Source of the DNA: an uncultured Flavobacteriaceae bacterium
Lineage (GTDB): Bacteria > Bacteroidota > Bacteroidia > Flavobacteriales > Flavobacteriaceae
Direction of reading: 5' to 3'
Length of the DNA: 64,000 nucleotides
NCBI GenBank assembly: GCA_947494205.1
Contig: CANLUH010000009.1
Span: 1 to 64,000, forward strand
The notes beneath the pieces are model-generated. The model saw only the letters and a list, made by a program, of their open reading frames with translations, searched no databases and was not told where the DNA came from. Of the stretch, positions 46,432 to 55,303 are shown piece by piece (the stretch's first letter is position 1; the number at the start of each line of letters is the position of its first letter). The translations under genes and the position numbers were made by a program.

Positions 46432-47656
46432 CGGTATTGTTGGACTGCGAATCGATTAGTATAAATGAGCCATTTGTTCTATGCGCTTTAAAAGCATCGT
46501 AAAAAACTGGCTTATTAAGTTTAAAGGATACAGTTGCTATATCATTCATTTTTAAAGTATCTACGCCTTCTTCTATTCCAGAATAATCTGGATTTATTTT
46601 ATGAGCAATGTGATCTACTTTCGCCAAGACTTTATTAACACCATGTTGTAATATGTATTTACTCCCTGAGGTTAAGTTCTTAGAATCCATCCAAGATATT
46701 GTTGCAGTAAATTGCTTATCTATGGTAGGCAAATCGTTTGCCTTTACAATCATATCACCTCTGCTAATATTTACATCATCTTCTAGTGTTATTAAAACTG
46801 AAGACCTTCTAGCTGCTGTTTCAACTTTTTTATCATAAAAATGAATCTCTTTTATTTTTGAAGTTGTTTGAGATGGTAATACAACAATGTCATCACCAAC
46901 ACTTAATTCGCCTCCATATACTTTCCCTGCATAACCTCTAAAGTCATGAAATTCGGAAGTTTTGGGGCGTATTACATATTGCACAGGAAATCTTGGTGTT
47001 CCTGTATTATAAATATCTTCGTTATTTATTTTTTCTAGAGATTCTAATAATGTATTTCCAGAATACCATGGTGTGTTTTCAGACTTATTTACAACATTAT
47101 CTCCTTTTAAAGCACTTACTGGAACAAACGTTATATTTTGACCTTTATAATCTCTTTTACGCATTAAGGTTTCAAAATCTGATTTAATTTCGTTGTATCT
47201 TTCTTCAGAAAAATCAACTAAATCCATTTTGTTAATGGCTACAATAACGGTTTTAATTCTTAATAGATTGTTTATAAAGAAATGCCTATTAGTTTGTTCT
47301 ATTACGCCTTTTCTAGCATCTATTAAAACTATTGCTGCTTGAGAGGTTGATGCTCCTGTCACCATATTTCTAGTATACTCTACATGTCCAGGAGTATCGG
47401 CTATAATGTAACTTTTGTTAGCTGTAGAAAAATAAATATGAGCCACATCTATTGTAATACCTTGTTCTCTTTCGGCCACTAATCCATCTGTTGCTAAAGA
47501 AAAATCTAGATAATCGTAACCTAGTTGTTTACTCTTTTTCTCTATAGCTTCTAATTTATCTGTTGTTAACGATTTTGTATCGTAAAGCAAACGACCAATT
47601 AAAGTACTTTTACCATCGTCTACGCTTCCTGCTGTTGCTATTTTTAAAACTTCCAT
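46409..47656 (-). CDS. cysN: Sulfate adenylyltransferase subunit 1 (GTPase)
   Basis: This 415-residue EF-Tu-like GTPase drives ATP sulfurylase. G motifs are GSVDDGKSTLIGRLL, ADTPGHVEYTRNM and NKMDLVDF. The protein ends after the beta-barrel domains, so there is no C-terminal APS kinase (CysC) fusion. It lies 95 bp after cysD on the same strand and overlaps the sulfite reductase start. Confidence 0.95.
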   Translation of the reverse strand: MEVLKIATAGSVDDGKSTLIGRLLYDTKSLTTDKLEAIEKKSKQLGYDYLDFSLATDGLVAEREQGITIDVAHIYFSTANKSYIIADTPGHVEYTRNMVTGASTSQAAIVLIDARKGVIEQTNRHFFINNLLRIKTVIVAINKMDLVDFSEERYNEIKSDFETLMRKRDYKGQNITFVPVSALKGDNVVNKSENTPWYSGNTLLESLEKINNEDIYNTGTPRFPVQYVIRPKTSEFHDFRGYAGKVYGGELSVGDDIVVLPSQTTSKIKEIHFYDKKVETAARRSSVLITLEDDVNISRGDMIVKANDLPTIDKQFTATISWMDSKNLTSGSKYILQHGVNKVLAKVDHIAHKINPDYSGIEEGVDTLKMNDIATVSFKLNKPVFYDAFKAHRTNGSFILIDSQSNNTVGAGFIQ

Positions 47657-47751
47657 TATGTATATTATTATCCACTAGCCTACAGCTATTGGTTTAATTT
47701 TAGTATTTATTTTTTGAAGATTTTTATGTATTGAAAATGACAGATGCCATT

Positions 47752-48654
47752 TTAAAAGTATCCTTGTTGTTTGCGTTTTTCCATAGCTGCTTCCGAACGT
47801 TTATCGTCTATTCTTGCCCCTCTTTCGGAAATTGTAGAATTTCTAATTTCTTGAACTACTGTTGTAATATCTGATGCTTGAGACAGCACTGCTGCGGTAC
47901 AACTCATATCGCCTACGGTTCTAAAGCGCACCAAACGTTCTACAACCTCTTCGTCTTCTTCTCTATAAACTACATTATCATCTGCAGACCATATTAAACC
48001 ATCTCTTAAAAACGTAGCTCTTGTATGTGCAAAATAAATAGACGGTATCTCTATTTGTTCTTTTTGTATGTACGACCAAACGTCTAATTCTGTCCAGTTA
48101 GATATTGGAAATACTCTAACATTTTGTCCCAATTCTATTGCTCCATTTAACATATCGAACAGTTCTGGTCTTTGATTTTTTTCGTCCCATTGTCCAAAAT
48201 CGTCACGTACCGAGAAAATTCGTTCTTTTGCTCTTGCTTTTTCTTCATCTCTTCTTGCTCCACCTATGCAAGCATCGAACTTAAATTCTTCTATAGCATC
48301 TAAAAGTGTTGTGGTTTGTAAGACATTTCTACTTGAGTATTTGCCAGACTCTTCTTTTACTTTACCTTGATCTATTGAATCTTGAACATTTCTAACAATT
48401 AATTCTAAATCTAATTCTTTTACTAATCGATCACGGAATTCTATTGTTTCCGGAAAATTATGTCCTGTATCTATATGCATTAAAGGAAATGGAATCTTTG
48501 CTGGATAAAATGCTTTTTGGGCCAACCTTACCAATGTAATAGAATCTTTTCCTCCAGAAAATAGGAGTACTGGTTTTTCAAACTGAGCGGCTACTTCTCT
48601 CATTATATAAATAGCTTCGTTTTCTAACGGATTTATACTTGCTGTATTTTTCAT
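47752..48654 (-). CDS. cysD: Sulfate adenylyltransferase subunit 2
   Basis: This 300-residue PP-loop ATP pyrophosphatase (LLFSGGKDSITLVRLAQKAF) with family motifs DTGHNFPETIEFRD and IGGARRDEEKARAKER ends in KRKQQGYF, as CysD does. With CysN it makes adenosine 5'-phosphosulfate from sulfate and ATP. Confidence 0.96.
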   Translation of the reverse strand: MKNTASINPLENEAIYIMREVAAQFEKPVLLFSGGKDSITLVRLAQKAFYPAKIPFPLMHIDTGHNFPETIEFRDRLVKELDLELIVRNVQDSIDQGKVKEESGKYSSRNVLQTTTLLDAIEEFKFDACIGGARRDEEKARAKERIFSVRDDFGQWDEKNQRPELFDMLNGAIELGQNVRVFPISNWTELDVWSYIQKEQIEIPSIYFAHTRATFLRDGLIWSADDNVVYREEDEEVVERLVRFRTVGDMSCTAAVLSQASDITTVVQEIRNSTISERGARIDDKRSEAAMEKRKQQGYF

Positions 48655-48663
48655 CTTTTATTT

Positions 48664-49278
48664 TTAGGTGTGTAAACCACACTCTCTATTTTCTAATTGT
48701 TTTGTAGGATCGTAATATTTAAATTCATTAGGAAGGTTATACTCTTCTAAATACACATTTAATTCCTCGTCTGTCCAGTTATAAAACGGACTTACTTTTA
48801 ACACTCCATTTTTATCCTGAGACACAATATTTATACTATCTCTAAAAGAAGTTTGTCCTCTACGTAAGTTTGTAAACCATACATCTGGCTTATGCTCTGT
48901 CATTGCTCTTTTAAAAGGCTCTAACTTTACTTGTTCTGTAAAAATTTTATGATTCTCATCTTCTACACTTGGAATCCCTAATACGATATCTCTATAACCT
49001 ACTGTTTGTTTTGGCACATACAGTTTTATATTAAGCTTTAATTTATCTATTAAGTCTTTAGCATGTTTATATGTGTTTGGGGTATTATATCCTGTATCGC
49101 ACCAAATTACTTTTATATCTTTCTTTACAGAACTTGTTATATTTAAAATTGCTGCTTCATAAGGTCTAAAGTTTGTAGTTACTATAGGATTTTCAGCAAA
49201 ATTAACGGCCCATTGTACTATCTCTAAAGGCGTTTTACTTTCTAATTCTTTATTAACTTTATTTATATCTACTGCCAT
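48664..49278 (-). CDS. cysH: Phosphoadenylyl/adenylyl-sulfate reductase
   Basis: This 204-residue protein reduces activated sulfate to sulfite. The PP-loop-like region is modified (TTNFRPYEAAIL), WCDTGYNTPNTY and RRGQTSFRD are present, and the catalytic Cys is in the C-terminal RECGLHT. Only two Cys occur, so the CC...CC motif that binds a 4Fe-4S cluster in APS reductases is absent. By that criterion it is the PAPS-specific type, although no APS kinase gene is nearby. It overlaps the upstream DUF2061 gene by 1 bp. Confidence 0.93.
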   Translation of the reverse strand: MAVDINKVNKELESKTPLEIVQWAVNFAENPIVTTNFRPYEAAILNITSSVKKDIKVIWCDTGYNTPNTYKHAKDLIDKLKLNIKLYVPKQTVGYRDIVLGIPSVEDENHKIFTEQVKLEPFKRAMTEHKPDVWFTNLRRGQTSFRDSINIVSQDKNGVLKVSPFYNWTDEELNVYLEEYNLPNEFKYYDPTKQLENRECGLHT

Positions 49279-49529
49279 TACTTACCCCATTTTATTTTAT
49301 TCCACGCACGTTCATGAAAAAAGTACAACACCAATTTCGATATTAATTCTATAACTCCTATTGAAAAAGCTAATGCCAAAGTACCAGTTATCGCATAAGA
49401 AATTACAACTGTTGCAATTGTCCCTACAATTCTCCAACTAATCGTTTTTACTAAACTTCTCTTCATTTTTTCTTGAGAGGAATTCTCTTTTACTTTCACC
49501 TCTCTATTCATTTCTAAAGTTGTATTCAT
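49278..49529 (-). CDS. DUF2061 membrane protein
   Basis: This 83-residue protein has a hydrophilic N-terminus and two membrane segments with the DUF2061 signature (RSLVKTISWRIVGTIATVV; the end HERAWNKIKWGK). The family is often found next to sulfate assimilation genes, but its function is not known to me. It is first in the cysH-cysD run, behind a good promoter match at 49584-49614. Confidence 0.88.
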   Translation of the reverse strand: MNTTLEMNREVKVKENSSQEKMKRSLVKTISWRIVGTIATVVISYAITGTLALAFSIGVIELISKLVLYFFHERAWNKIKWGK

Positions 49530-49583
49530 TTTATAAAATATTTTAATTCCTACTAACCCTATCTATTTACTAGGATAATATTG

Positions 49584-49614
49584 CAAACATATATATTATA
49601 CCTTTAAATACCAA
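49584..49614 (-). promoter_or_regulatory. Promoter of the cysH-cysD run
   Basis: On the minus strand TTG (49614-49612), 20 bases, then TATGTTTG (49591-49584) followed by C matches the Bacteroidota -33/-7 consensus exactly at -7. It lies 55 bp before the DUF2061 gene, in the gap after the Rrf2 gene. Confidence 0.6.
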
Positions 49615-49618
49615 AGGT
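49600..49618. promoter_or_regulatory. Candidate operator dyad over the cys promoter
   Basis: ACCTTT and AAAGGT, separated by 7 bases, form a perfect dyad that covers the -33 element of the promoter at 49584-49614; the AT-rich flanks are partly symmetric too. Position and size fit a site for the adjacent Rrf2-family regulator. Confidence 0.45.
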
Positions 49619-49640
49619 TTATAAAAACATTATTAAAATT

Positions 49641-50054
49641 TTATTGATTTGCTAAATCTGCTAACGTTGTATTTTTAAAGATTTCCAATGTGTTATCTCT
49701 TACTTGTTCCATTAAGCTATGTACTGCACAGGTGGACTCATCTGGGCAATCATCACATCTTTCATAAAAATTTAAACTTACACAAGGCACCATAGCAATT
49801 GGTCCTTCTAGAACACGCATAACATTAGCCATATTAATATCTTCCGGTTCTTTTAAAAGATAATAGCCTCCGCCTTTACCTTTTTTAGAGCCCAAAAGGC
49901 CGTTTTTTCTTAGAGTAAGTAAGATACTCTCTAAAAATTTAAGTGAAATCTCTTCTTCTTTAGAAATAGTCGCAATTTGAACGGGCGTTCTGTCTTCCTG
50001 TTTAGCCAAGTAAACAATTGCTTTAATTCCGTATTTAGTTTTTTTGGATAGCAT
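49641..50054 (-). CDS. Rrf2-family transcriptional regulator
   Basis: This 137-residue protein starts MLSKKTKYGIKAIVYLAKQE, typical of Rrf2 winged-helix regulators, with the HTH at about 25-60 and LGSKKGKGGGYYLL as wing. Four Cys lie in VPCVSLNFYERCDDCPDEST and the following C; the spacing differs from the three Cys of IscR but could bind a cluster or sense a small molecule. Placed between metF and the cys genes, it is a likely local sulfur regulator (CysR/CymR-like role inferred). Confidence 0.88.
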   Translation of the reverse strand: MLSKKTKYGIKAIVYLAKQEDRTPVQIATISKEEEISLKFLESILLTLRKNGLLGSKKGKGGGYYLLKEPEDINMANVMRVLEGPIAMVPCVSLNFYERCDDCPDESTCAVHSLMEQVRDNTLEIFKNTTLADLANQ

Positions 50055-50086
50055 AGGTTTGGCTAAAATAATAATTTTTAATGATT

Positions 50087-51043
50087 TTAAAACAATTGAG
50101 AAGCAATAGCCTTAATATTATCACTTTTTCCCATAGAATAATAGTGTAATACAGGAATTCCTGCTTTTTTAAGTGCTTTAGATTGTTCTATGCACCACTC
50201 TATACCTATTTGTCTTACTTGTTTATTATCCTTACACTTTACTATCTCTAAAATTAAAGCTTCAGGCAAATCTACATGAAATCGGTGCGGCAATAAATTT
50301 AATTGTTTCTTAGTAGCAATAGGTTTTAAGCCCGGAATTATAGGCACAGTAATCCCTTCTGCTCTACATTTACTTACAAAGTCGAAATATTTCTGATTAT
50401 CGAAAAACATCTGTGTTACAATATATTCTGCGCCATTTTTAATTTTCTTTTTCAAAAAATGAATATCGCTATCTAAACTTGGCGCTTCCATATGTTTTTC
50501 TGGGTAAGCACCTACGCCAACACAAAAATCTGTAGACGACGAATTTTTTAACTCTTCATCTAAATACACCGCTTTATTTAAATCTGAAATTTGAGACACT
50601 AACTCACTTGCATAACTATGCCCTTCCTTTTCTGGTCTAAAATACGTTTCGTTCTTTACAGCATCGCCACGCAGTGCCATCACGTTATCAATGCCCAAAA
50701 AATCTAAGTCTATTAAAAAGTTCTCAGTGTCTTCTTTTGTAAAGCCGCCACATAATATATGCGGTATAGCGTCTACATTATACTTATTTTGTATAGCAGC
50801 ACAAATACCAACTGTACCTGGTCGCTTTTTTACCACTTGCCTTTTAAGTAATCCATCGCCTAACTCTTTGTAAATGTATTCTTCTCTATGATACGTTACA
50901 TCTATAAAAGGAGGATTAAATTCCATTAAAGGATCTATATTATCGAAAATAGATTTTATGTTTTGTCCTTTTAACGGTGGTAAAATCTCAAACGAAAACT
51001 GTGTGTTTCCATTGGCATTTTTTATGTGTTCTGTTACTTTCAT
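50087..51043 (-). CDS. metF: Methylenetetrahydrofolate reductase
   Basis: This 318-residue FAD enzyme makes 5-methyltetrahydrofolate, the methyl donor for MetH. Motifs are FSFEILPPLKG, FIDVTYHREE, LALRGD-type MALRGDAVKN, TQMFFDNQKYFDF and PGLKPI. The frame can be extended to a GTG at 51055, but that codon lies in a hairpin stem; the ATG at 51043 gives the family start MKVTEHIKN. It follows metH. Confidence 0.94.
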   Translation of the reverse strand: MKVTEHIKNANGNTQFSFEILPPLKGQNIKSIFDNIDPLMEFNPPFIDVTYHREEYIYKELGDGLLKRQVVKKRPGTVGICAAIQNKYNVDAIPHILCGGFTKEDTENFLIDLDFLGIDNVMALRGDAVKNETYFRPEKEGHSYASELVSQISDLNKAVYLDEELKNSSSTDFCVGVGAYPEKHMEAPSLDSDIHFLKKKIKNGAEYIVTQMFFDNQKYFDFVSKCRAEGITVPIIPGLKPIATKKQLNLLPHRFHVDLPEALILEIVKCKDNKQVRQIGIEWCIEQSKALKKAGIPVLHYYSMGKSDNIKAIASQLF

Positions 51044-51047
51044 AATA

Positions 51048-51065
51048 TTTCCCACGAAAGTGGGA
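51048..51065 (-). promoter_or_regulatory. GAAA/TTTC-loop hairpin just upstream of metF
   Basis: TTCCCAC and GTGGGAA form a 7-bp perfect stem with a four-base loop, ending 4 nt before the metF ATG. It would cover the ribosome-binding region of metF in the mRNA. It also resembles a dispersed repeat, so a regulatory role is uncertain. Confidence 0.4.
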
Positions 51066-51097
51066 ATCTTGTTAAATTAATCCTTTTTTTATTTTAT

Positions 51098-51216
51098 AGC
51101 GTTACCTAAAGGTCGGGCTGTTCGCTATATCTTTTTTACTTATTCTCGATACAATGATCCCTTCGGTCGCATCACTCGAACCGACGTAAAAAAGGATGTC
51201 GCTTCCATCCCTAACG
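51098..51216. repeat. Dispersed repeat with terminal inverted GCGTTA/TAACGC, holding a second repeat
   Basis: The element begins GCGTTACC and ends CCTAACGC, two bases before the metH stop codon. Its flanks (GGTCGGGCTGTTCGC, AAAAAAGGATGTCGCTTCC) match a dispersed flavobacterial intergenic repeat as I remember it. Between them, at about 51141-51185, is another unit of the TCTCGATAC...CACTCGAAC type seen at 56617 and 56832, apparently inserted in the first. Confidence 0.6.
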
Positions 51217-51218
51217 CA

Positions 51219-53966
51219 CTAATCAGCCAAATTAGGGTTTAACCATTTTTTTGCTTCGTCTTTACTAATACCTCTGCGCTTAGCATAATCTTTTAACTGA
51301 TCTTCTTTTATTTTTCCTAAACCAAAATACTTAGCGTCTTTATTTCCAAAATAATAACCGCTTACACTTGCTGCTGGCCACATAGCTAAACTTTCGGTTA
51401 GCTTAACACCTATTGCTTTTTCAACATCTAACAATTCCCAAATTGTTGTTTTTTCTAAATGGTCTGGACAGGCTGGATAACCCGGTGCTGGTCTAATACC
51501 TTTATAAACTTCTTTTATTAATTCGGTATTCGATAAGTTTTCATTTTTTGCATAGCCCCAATGTGTTGTTCTTACCTCCTTATGTAAATATTCTGCAAAA
51601 GCTTCGGCTAAACGATCTGCTAATGCTTTAATCATAATCGCATTATAATCATCATTTTCTTTTTCAAATGCTTCTGCTAATTGTTGTGTTCCAAAACCTG
51701 TGCTTACACAAAATGCACCCATATAATCTTTAATTCCAGTATTTTTAGGTGCTACAAAATCTGCTAATGCAAAATTAGGAACGCCATCTCTTTTCTTTAA
51801 CTGTTGACGTAGTGTTAGGAACCTCACTTTGTCTTCGGAAGCACTTCGACTCCGCTCAGTGTAATCTTCATCCTTCTTCACTATTTCTTTGTCTTCGACT
51901 GCGCTCAGACCGACAGAAGACACCTCAATATCGTCATCATTTACTGTATTAGCAGGGAATAACCCAAAAATAGCTTTAGCTTTTAATAGCTTTTCATCGA
52001 ATACTTTTTTTAATAACTCTTGCGCATCTGCAAACAGTTCTGTAGCTTGTGTTCCTACGATATCATCTTTTAATATTTCTGGAAATTTGCCATGTAAATC
52101 CCAGCTTCTAAAAAAAGGAGACCAATCGATGTAGGCTTCAAGTTTTGTAATATCAAAATCTTGAATAGTTTGGATTCCTAATGTGTTTGGTTTTATAATT
52201 TTGGTAGCATCCCAGTCTATTTTAAATTTTCTTGCTCTAGCGTCTTCAATAGTTCGATATTCCTTTTGTTTTGTTCTTCCTAAAAATTGCTCTCTAAATT
52301 TATCGTATTCTTCTCGAATCTGATTTTTATATAACGTATTATCCTTCTGTAATAAATCACCAACAACCGTTACTGCTCTAGACGCATCATTTATATGCAC
52401 TACTGTATTTTGATAATGCGGTGCTATTTTAACCGCAGTATGTGCTTTAGATGTTGTTGCTCCTCCAATAATTAGAGGAATCTTAATATTTTGTTGTTCT
52501 AGTGATTTAGAAACATATACCATTTCGTCTAACGACGGTGTTATTAATCCGCTCAAACCAATAACATCTACCTGTTCTTTTATTGCTGTTTCAATAATTT
52601 TTTCGGGAGGCACCATAACTCCTAAATCTATAATCTCGTAGTTATTACAACCTAAAACAACGCTCACTATATTTTTACCAATATCATGCACATCGCCTTT
52701 TACTGTTGCCATTAATATTTTACCTGCGAATTCTTGTTTACCGTCTTTTTCAGCTTCAATAAAAGGTTGTAAATAGGCTACGGCTTTTTTCATTACTCTT
52801 GCCGATTTCACTACTTGTGGTAGAAACATTTTTCCGCTGCCAAATAAATCACCTACCACATTCATTCCTTTCATTAAATGCCCTTCGATTACTTTAATAG
52901 GTCTGGATACAGATAGTCTGGCTTCTTCAACATCTTCAATAATAAAGGCATCTATTCCTTTTACCAAAGCATGTGTAATACGATCTTGTAATTGGAAACT
53001 TCGCCATTCTTGAATGGTATCTGCAACATCTTTTTTATTGCCTTTTACTGTTTCGGCAATCTCCAATAAACGTTCGGTAGCGTCTTCTCTTCTATCAAAT
53101 AATACATCTTCTACTCGTTCTAATAAAACCGAATCTATTTCATCGTAAATCTCCAATAATGCTGGATTTACAATACCTAAGTTCATTCCGTTTTTAATAG
53201 CATGAAATAAAAACGAAGAATGCATGGCTTCCCTAACCGTATTATTTCCTCTAAACGAAAAGGAAACATTACTTACACCCCCCGAGACATTGGCGTATGG
53301 TAAATTTTCTCTAATCCATTTAGTAGCGTTAAAGAAATCTAAAGCATTTTTTCTATGTTCTTCCATTCCTGTGGCTACAGGAAAAATATTAGGGTCGAAA
53401 ATAATATCTTGAGCTGGGAAACCTACTTCATTTACTAAAATATCGTACGATCGCTTACAAATATCAATACGTCTTTGGTAAGTATCTGCTTGCCCGTCTT
53501 CATCAAACGCCATTACAATAACTGCTGCACCGTAGCGTTTTATAAGTTTTGCATGGTATTTAAACTGTGCTTCTCCTTCTTTTAAGCTTATAGAGTTTAC
53601 AACACTTTTTCCTTGCACAACCTGTAAGCCAGCTTCAATGATTTCCCATTTAGAGCTATCTATCATAATAGGAACTCTAGCAATATCGGGCTCGGATGCT
53701 ATAAGGTTTAAAAAGGTTGTCATAGCTTCTACGCCATCTAACATACCTTCATCCATATTAACATCTATAATCTGTGCGCCTCCTTCAACTTGGTGCCTAG
53801 CAACATCTAATGCTTCTTCAAATTTTTCTTCCTTTATTAATCGTAAAAATTTTCGAGATCCTGTTACATTAGTTCGCTCCCCTACGTTTATAAAGTTACT
53901 TTCTGGAGTAACTACTAGAGGTTCTAATCCTGATAGTCTTAAATATTTATTTGTATTGTTTTCCAT
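51219..53966 (-). CDS. metH: Methionine synthase, pterin/B12/activation part
   Basis: This 915-residue part of cobalamin-dependent methionine synthase has a pterin-binding domain (about 15-290; [26 protein letters not shown]), cobalamin domains (about 335-570; [11 protein letters not shown] with the cobalt-ligating His) and the AdoMet activation domain (about 590-915; [12 protein letters not shown]). The homocysteine-binding domain is the separate upstream gene. Residues about 684-712 ([10 protein letters not shown] and [13 protein letters not shown]) are encoded by two copies of a dispersed repeat inserted in frame within the activation domain. The gene is 6 bp downstream of its partner. Confidence 0.95.
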   Translation of the reverse strand: MENNTNKYLRLSGLEPLVVTPESNFINVGERTNVTGSRKFLRLIKEEKFEEALDVARHQVEGGAQIIDVNMDEGMLDGVEAMTTFLNLIASEPDIARVPIMIDSSKWEIIEAGLQVVQGKSVVNSISLKEGEAQFKYHAKLIKRYGAAVIVMAFDEDGQADTYQRRIDICKRSYDILVNEVGFPAQDIIFDPNIFPVATGMEEHRKNALDFFNATKWIRENLPYANVSGGVSNVSFSFRGNNTVREAMHSSFLFHAIKNGMNLGIVNPALLEIYDEIDSVLLERVEDVLFDRREDATERLLEIAETVKGNKKDVADTIQEWRSFQLQDRITHALVKGIDAFIIEDVEEARLSVSRPIKVIEGHLMKGMNVVGDLFGSGKMFLPQVVKSARVMKKAVAYLQPFIEAEKDGKQEFAGKILMATVKGDVHDIGKNIVSVVLGCNNYEIIDLGVMVPPEKIIETAIKEQVDVIGLSGLITPSLDEMVYVSKSLEQQNIKIPLIIGGATTSKAHTAVKIAPHYQNTVVHINDASRAVTVVGDLLQKDNTLYKNQIREEYDKFREQFLGRTKQKEYRTIEDARARKFKIDWDATKIIKPNTLGIQTIQDFDITKLEAYIDWSPFFRSWDLHGKFPEILKDDIVGTQATELFADAQELLKKVFDEKLLKAKAIFGLFPANTVNDDDIEVSSVGLSAVEDKEIVKKDEDYTERSRSASEDKVRFLTLRQQLKKRDGVPNFALADFVAPKNTGIKDYMGAFCVSTGFGTQQLAEAFEKENDDYNAIMIKALADRLAEAFAEYLHKEVRTTHWGYAKNENLSNTELIKEVYKGIRPAPGYPACPDHLEKTTIWELLDVEKAIGVKLTESLAMWPAASVSGYYFGNKDAKYFGLGKIKEDQLKDYAKRRGISKDEAKKWLNPNLAD
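51830..51916 (-). repeat. Two dispersed-repeat copies inside the metH coding sequence
   Basis: The plus strand reads GTCTTCGGAAGCACTTCGAC then TCCGCTCAGTG at 51831-51861 and GTCTTCGACTGCGCTCAGAC then CGACAG at 51891-51916. These match the CTTCGACTGCGCTCAG repeat family that is intergenic elsewhere (53977, 56555). Both are in frame and free of stops, adding about 28 residues to MetH. Confidence 0.75.
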
Positions 53967-53972
53967 ACTTTT

Positions 53973-54986
53973 TTAGTTCTCGACTGCGCTCGAACAGACA
54001 GTATTTCTAGGTTCATATTTTAATGCAACTTCTGCAATAGCTTTTATATGTTCTGGATTCGTACCACAACACCCTCCAATAATATTAATAAGTCCTTCTT
54101 TCAAATAGCTTTCTATATAGCCTTGCATTTCTTCTGGAGATTCATCGTATTCTCCAAAGGCATTTGGTAGACCTGCATTTGGGTGTGCCGATGTATAGAA
54201 ATCAGTTTCATTAGATAAGCGTTTTAAATAGGGTTGTAATTGTTCTGCTCCTAATGCACAATTAAACCCAACGCTTAACAATGGAATATGAGATATTGAA
54301 GTTAAAAAAGCTTCTACGGTCTGCCCAGACAATGTTCGACCTGATGCATCTGTAATAGTACCCGATACCATAATGGGAATGTCTATATTACGATCTTCCT
54401 TCACTTCTTCTATAGCAAATAATGCTGCTTTTGCATTTAATGTATCGAATATGGTTTCTACTAATAGTAAATCTACACCTCCATCGATTAGCGCTTCTAC
54501 TTGCTGTTTATAGGCTTCTCGTAGCTCGTTAAAAGTAACGGCTCTATATTCTGGTTTATTTACATCTGGAGATAAACTTGCTGTCCTGTTTGTTGGTCCA
54601 ATACTTCCTGCCACAAATCTTGGTTTGTTTGGGTTTCTGTTTGTAAATTCATTGGCAACATATTTAGCTATTTTAGCAGATTCATAGTTTAATTCGTAAA
54701 CTAAATCTTCCATATTATAGTCTGCCATAGCAATTGTTGTTCCCGAAAATGTATTGGTTTCTACAATATCTGCCCCTGCTTCAAAATAAAGTTTATGAAT
54801 ATCTGCAATAGCTTGCGGTTGGGTTAAAGACAATAAATCGTTGTTTCCTTGTAATGGACTTGGATAGTCTTTAAAACGTTCGCCTCTAAAATCGGCTTCT
54901 GTAAAATTATAGCGCTGTAGCATAGTCCCCATAGCGCCGTCTAGAACAAGGATTCGTTTTTGTATTTCTTGTTTTATGTTACTCAT
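53973..54986 (-). CDS. Methionine synthase, homocysteine-binding part
   Basis: This 337-residue protein is the homocysteine S-methyltransferase (zinc) domain of MetH as a separate polypeptide. It starts with [15 protein letters not shown] and has the zinc ligands in VGFNCALG and [14 protein letters not shown]. It is needed with the larger MetH piece to methylate homocysteine. The last eight residues (VCSSAVEN) and the stop region are encoded by a dispersed repeat (53977-54001). It overlaps the rhodanese gene by 1 bp. Confidence 0.93.
   Translation of the reverse strand: MSNIKQEIQKRILVLDGAMGTMLQRYNFTEADFRGERFKDYPSPLQGNNDLLSLTQPQAIADIHKLYFEAGADIVETNTFSGTTIAMADYNMEDLVYELNYESAKIAKYVANEFTNRNPNKPRFVAGSIGPTNRTASLSPDVNKPEYRAVTFNELREAYKQQVEALIDGGVDLLLVETIFDTLNAKAALFAIEEVKEDRNIDIPIMVSGTITDASGRTLSGQTVEAFLTSISHIPLLSVGFNCALGAEQLQPYLKRLSNETDFYTSAHPNAGLPNAFGEYDESPEEMQGYIESYLKEGLINIIGGCCGTNPEHIKAIAEVALKYEPRNTVCSSAVEN
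53977..54001 (-). repeat. Dispersed repeat forming the 3' end of the first metH gene
   Basis: The plus strand TCTCGACTGCGCTCGAACAG with CAG at its end belongs to the same family as the copies in metH and at 56555. It encodes the C-terminal residues of the homocysteine-binding MetH part. Confidence 0.65.
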
Positions 54987-55285
54987 TACTTTTCTTTTGA
55001 GAAATATTCAACATTTTGCCAAGGACCTCCATTAATAACATCTATGTCATTATCTTTTAATAAATTCTTAGCGACCTCGCTTCTAGCGCCACTTCTACAA
55101 CAAGTTATTATTGGTTTTTGAAGCGCTTTTAATGCATCTATTTCATATTCTAATTCATCTAAAACAATATGTAGAGAATTTTCTAAATGACCTTCAAGAT
55201 ACTCTGCTTCTGTTCTAACATCCAATACTACGGCTCCTTTATCAAGATACTTTTGCACATCTTTAAATTCATTATTATTACTCAT
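54986..55285 (-). CDS. Rhodanese-like protein
   Basis: This 99-residue single rhodanese domain has [17 protein letters not shown] and the active-site loop [11 protein letters not shown] with a Cys nucleophile (C78-C79 region). Such proteins carry persulfide sulfur. Between metZ and metH it may shuttle sulfur for homocysteine synthesis; the specific role is inferred. Confidence 0.9.
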   Translation of the reverse strand: MSNNNEFKDVQKYLDKGAVVLDVRTEAEYLEGHLENSLHIVLDELEYEIDALKALQKPIITCCRSGARSEVAKNLLKDNDIDVINGGPWQNVEYFSKEK

Positions 55286-55303
55286 AATTTTCTCTTTTAT
55301 ATT

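Noticed and set aside
51040-51220. Second SAM riboswitch upstream of metF
   Set aside because: No AGGTGGAGGGA or GCAACC landmarks are present; the structure there comes from a short hairpin and dispersed repeats.
51219-54986. The dispersed repeat split metH into two genes
   Set aside because: Both pieces have complete domains and proper starts, and a two-gene MetH is usual in flavobacteria to my knowledge; the repeat only altered the tail of the first piece.
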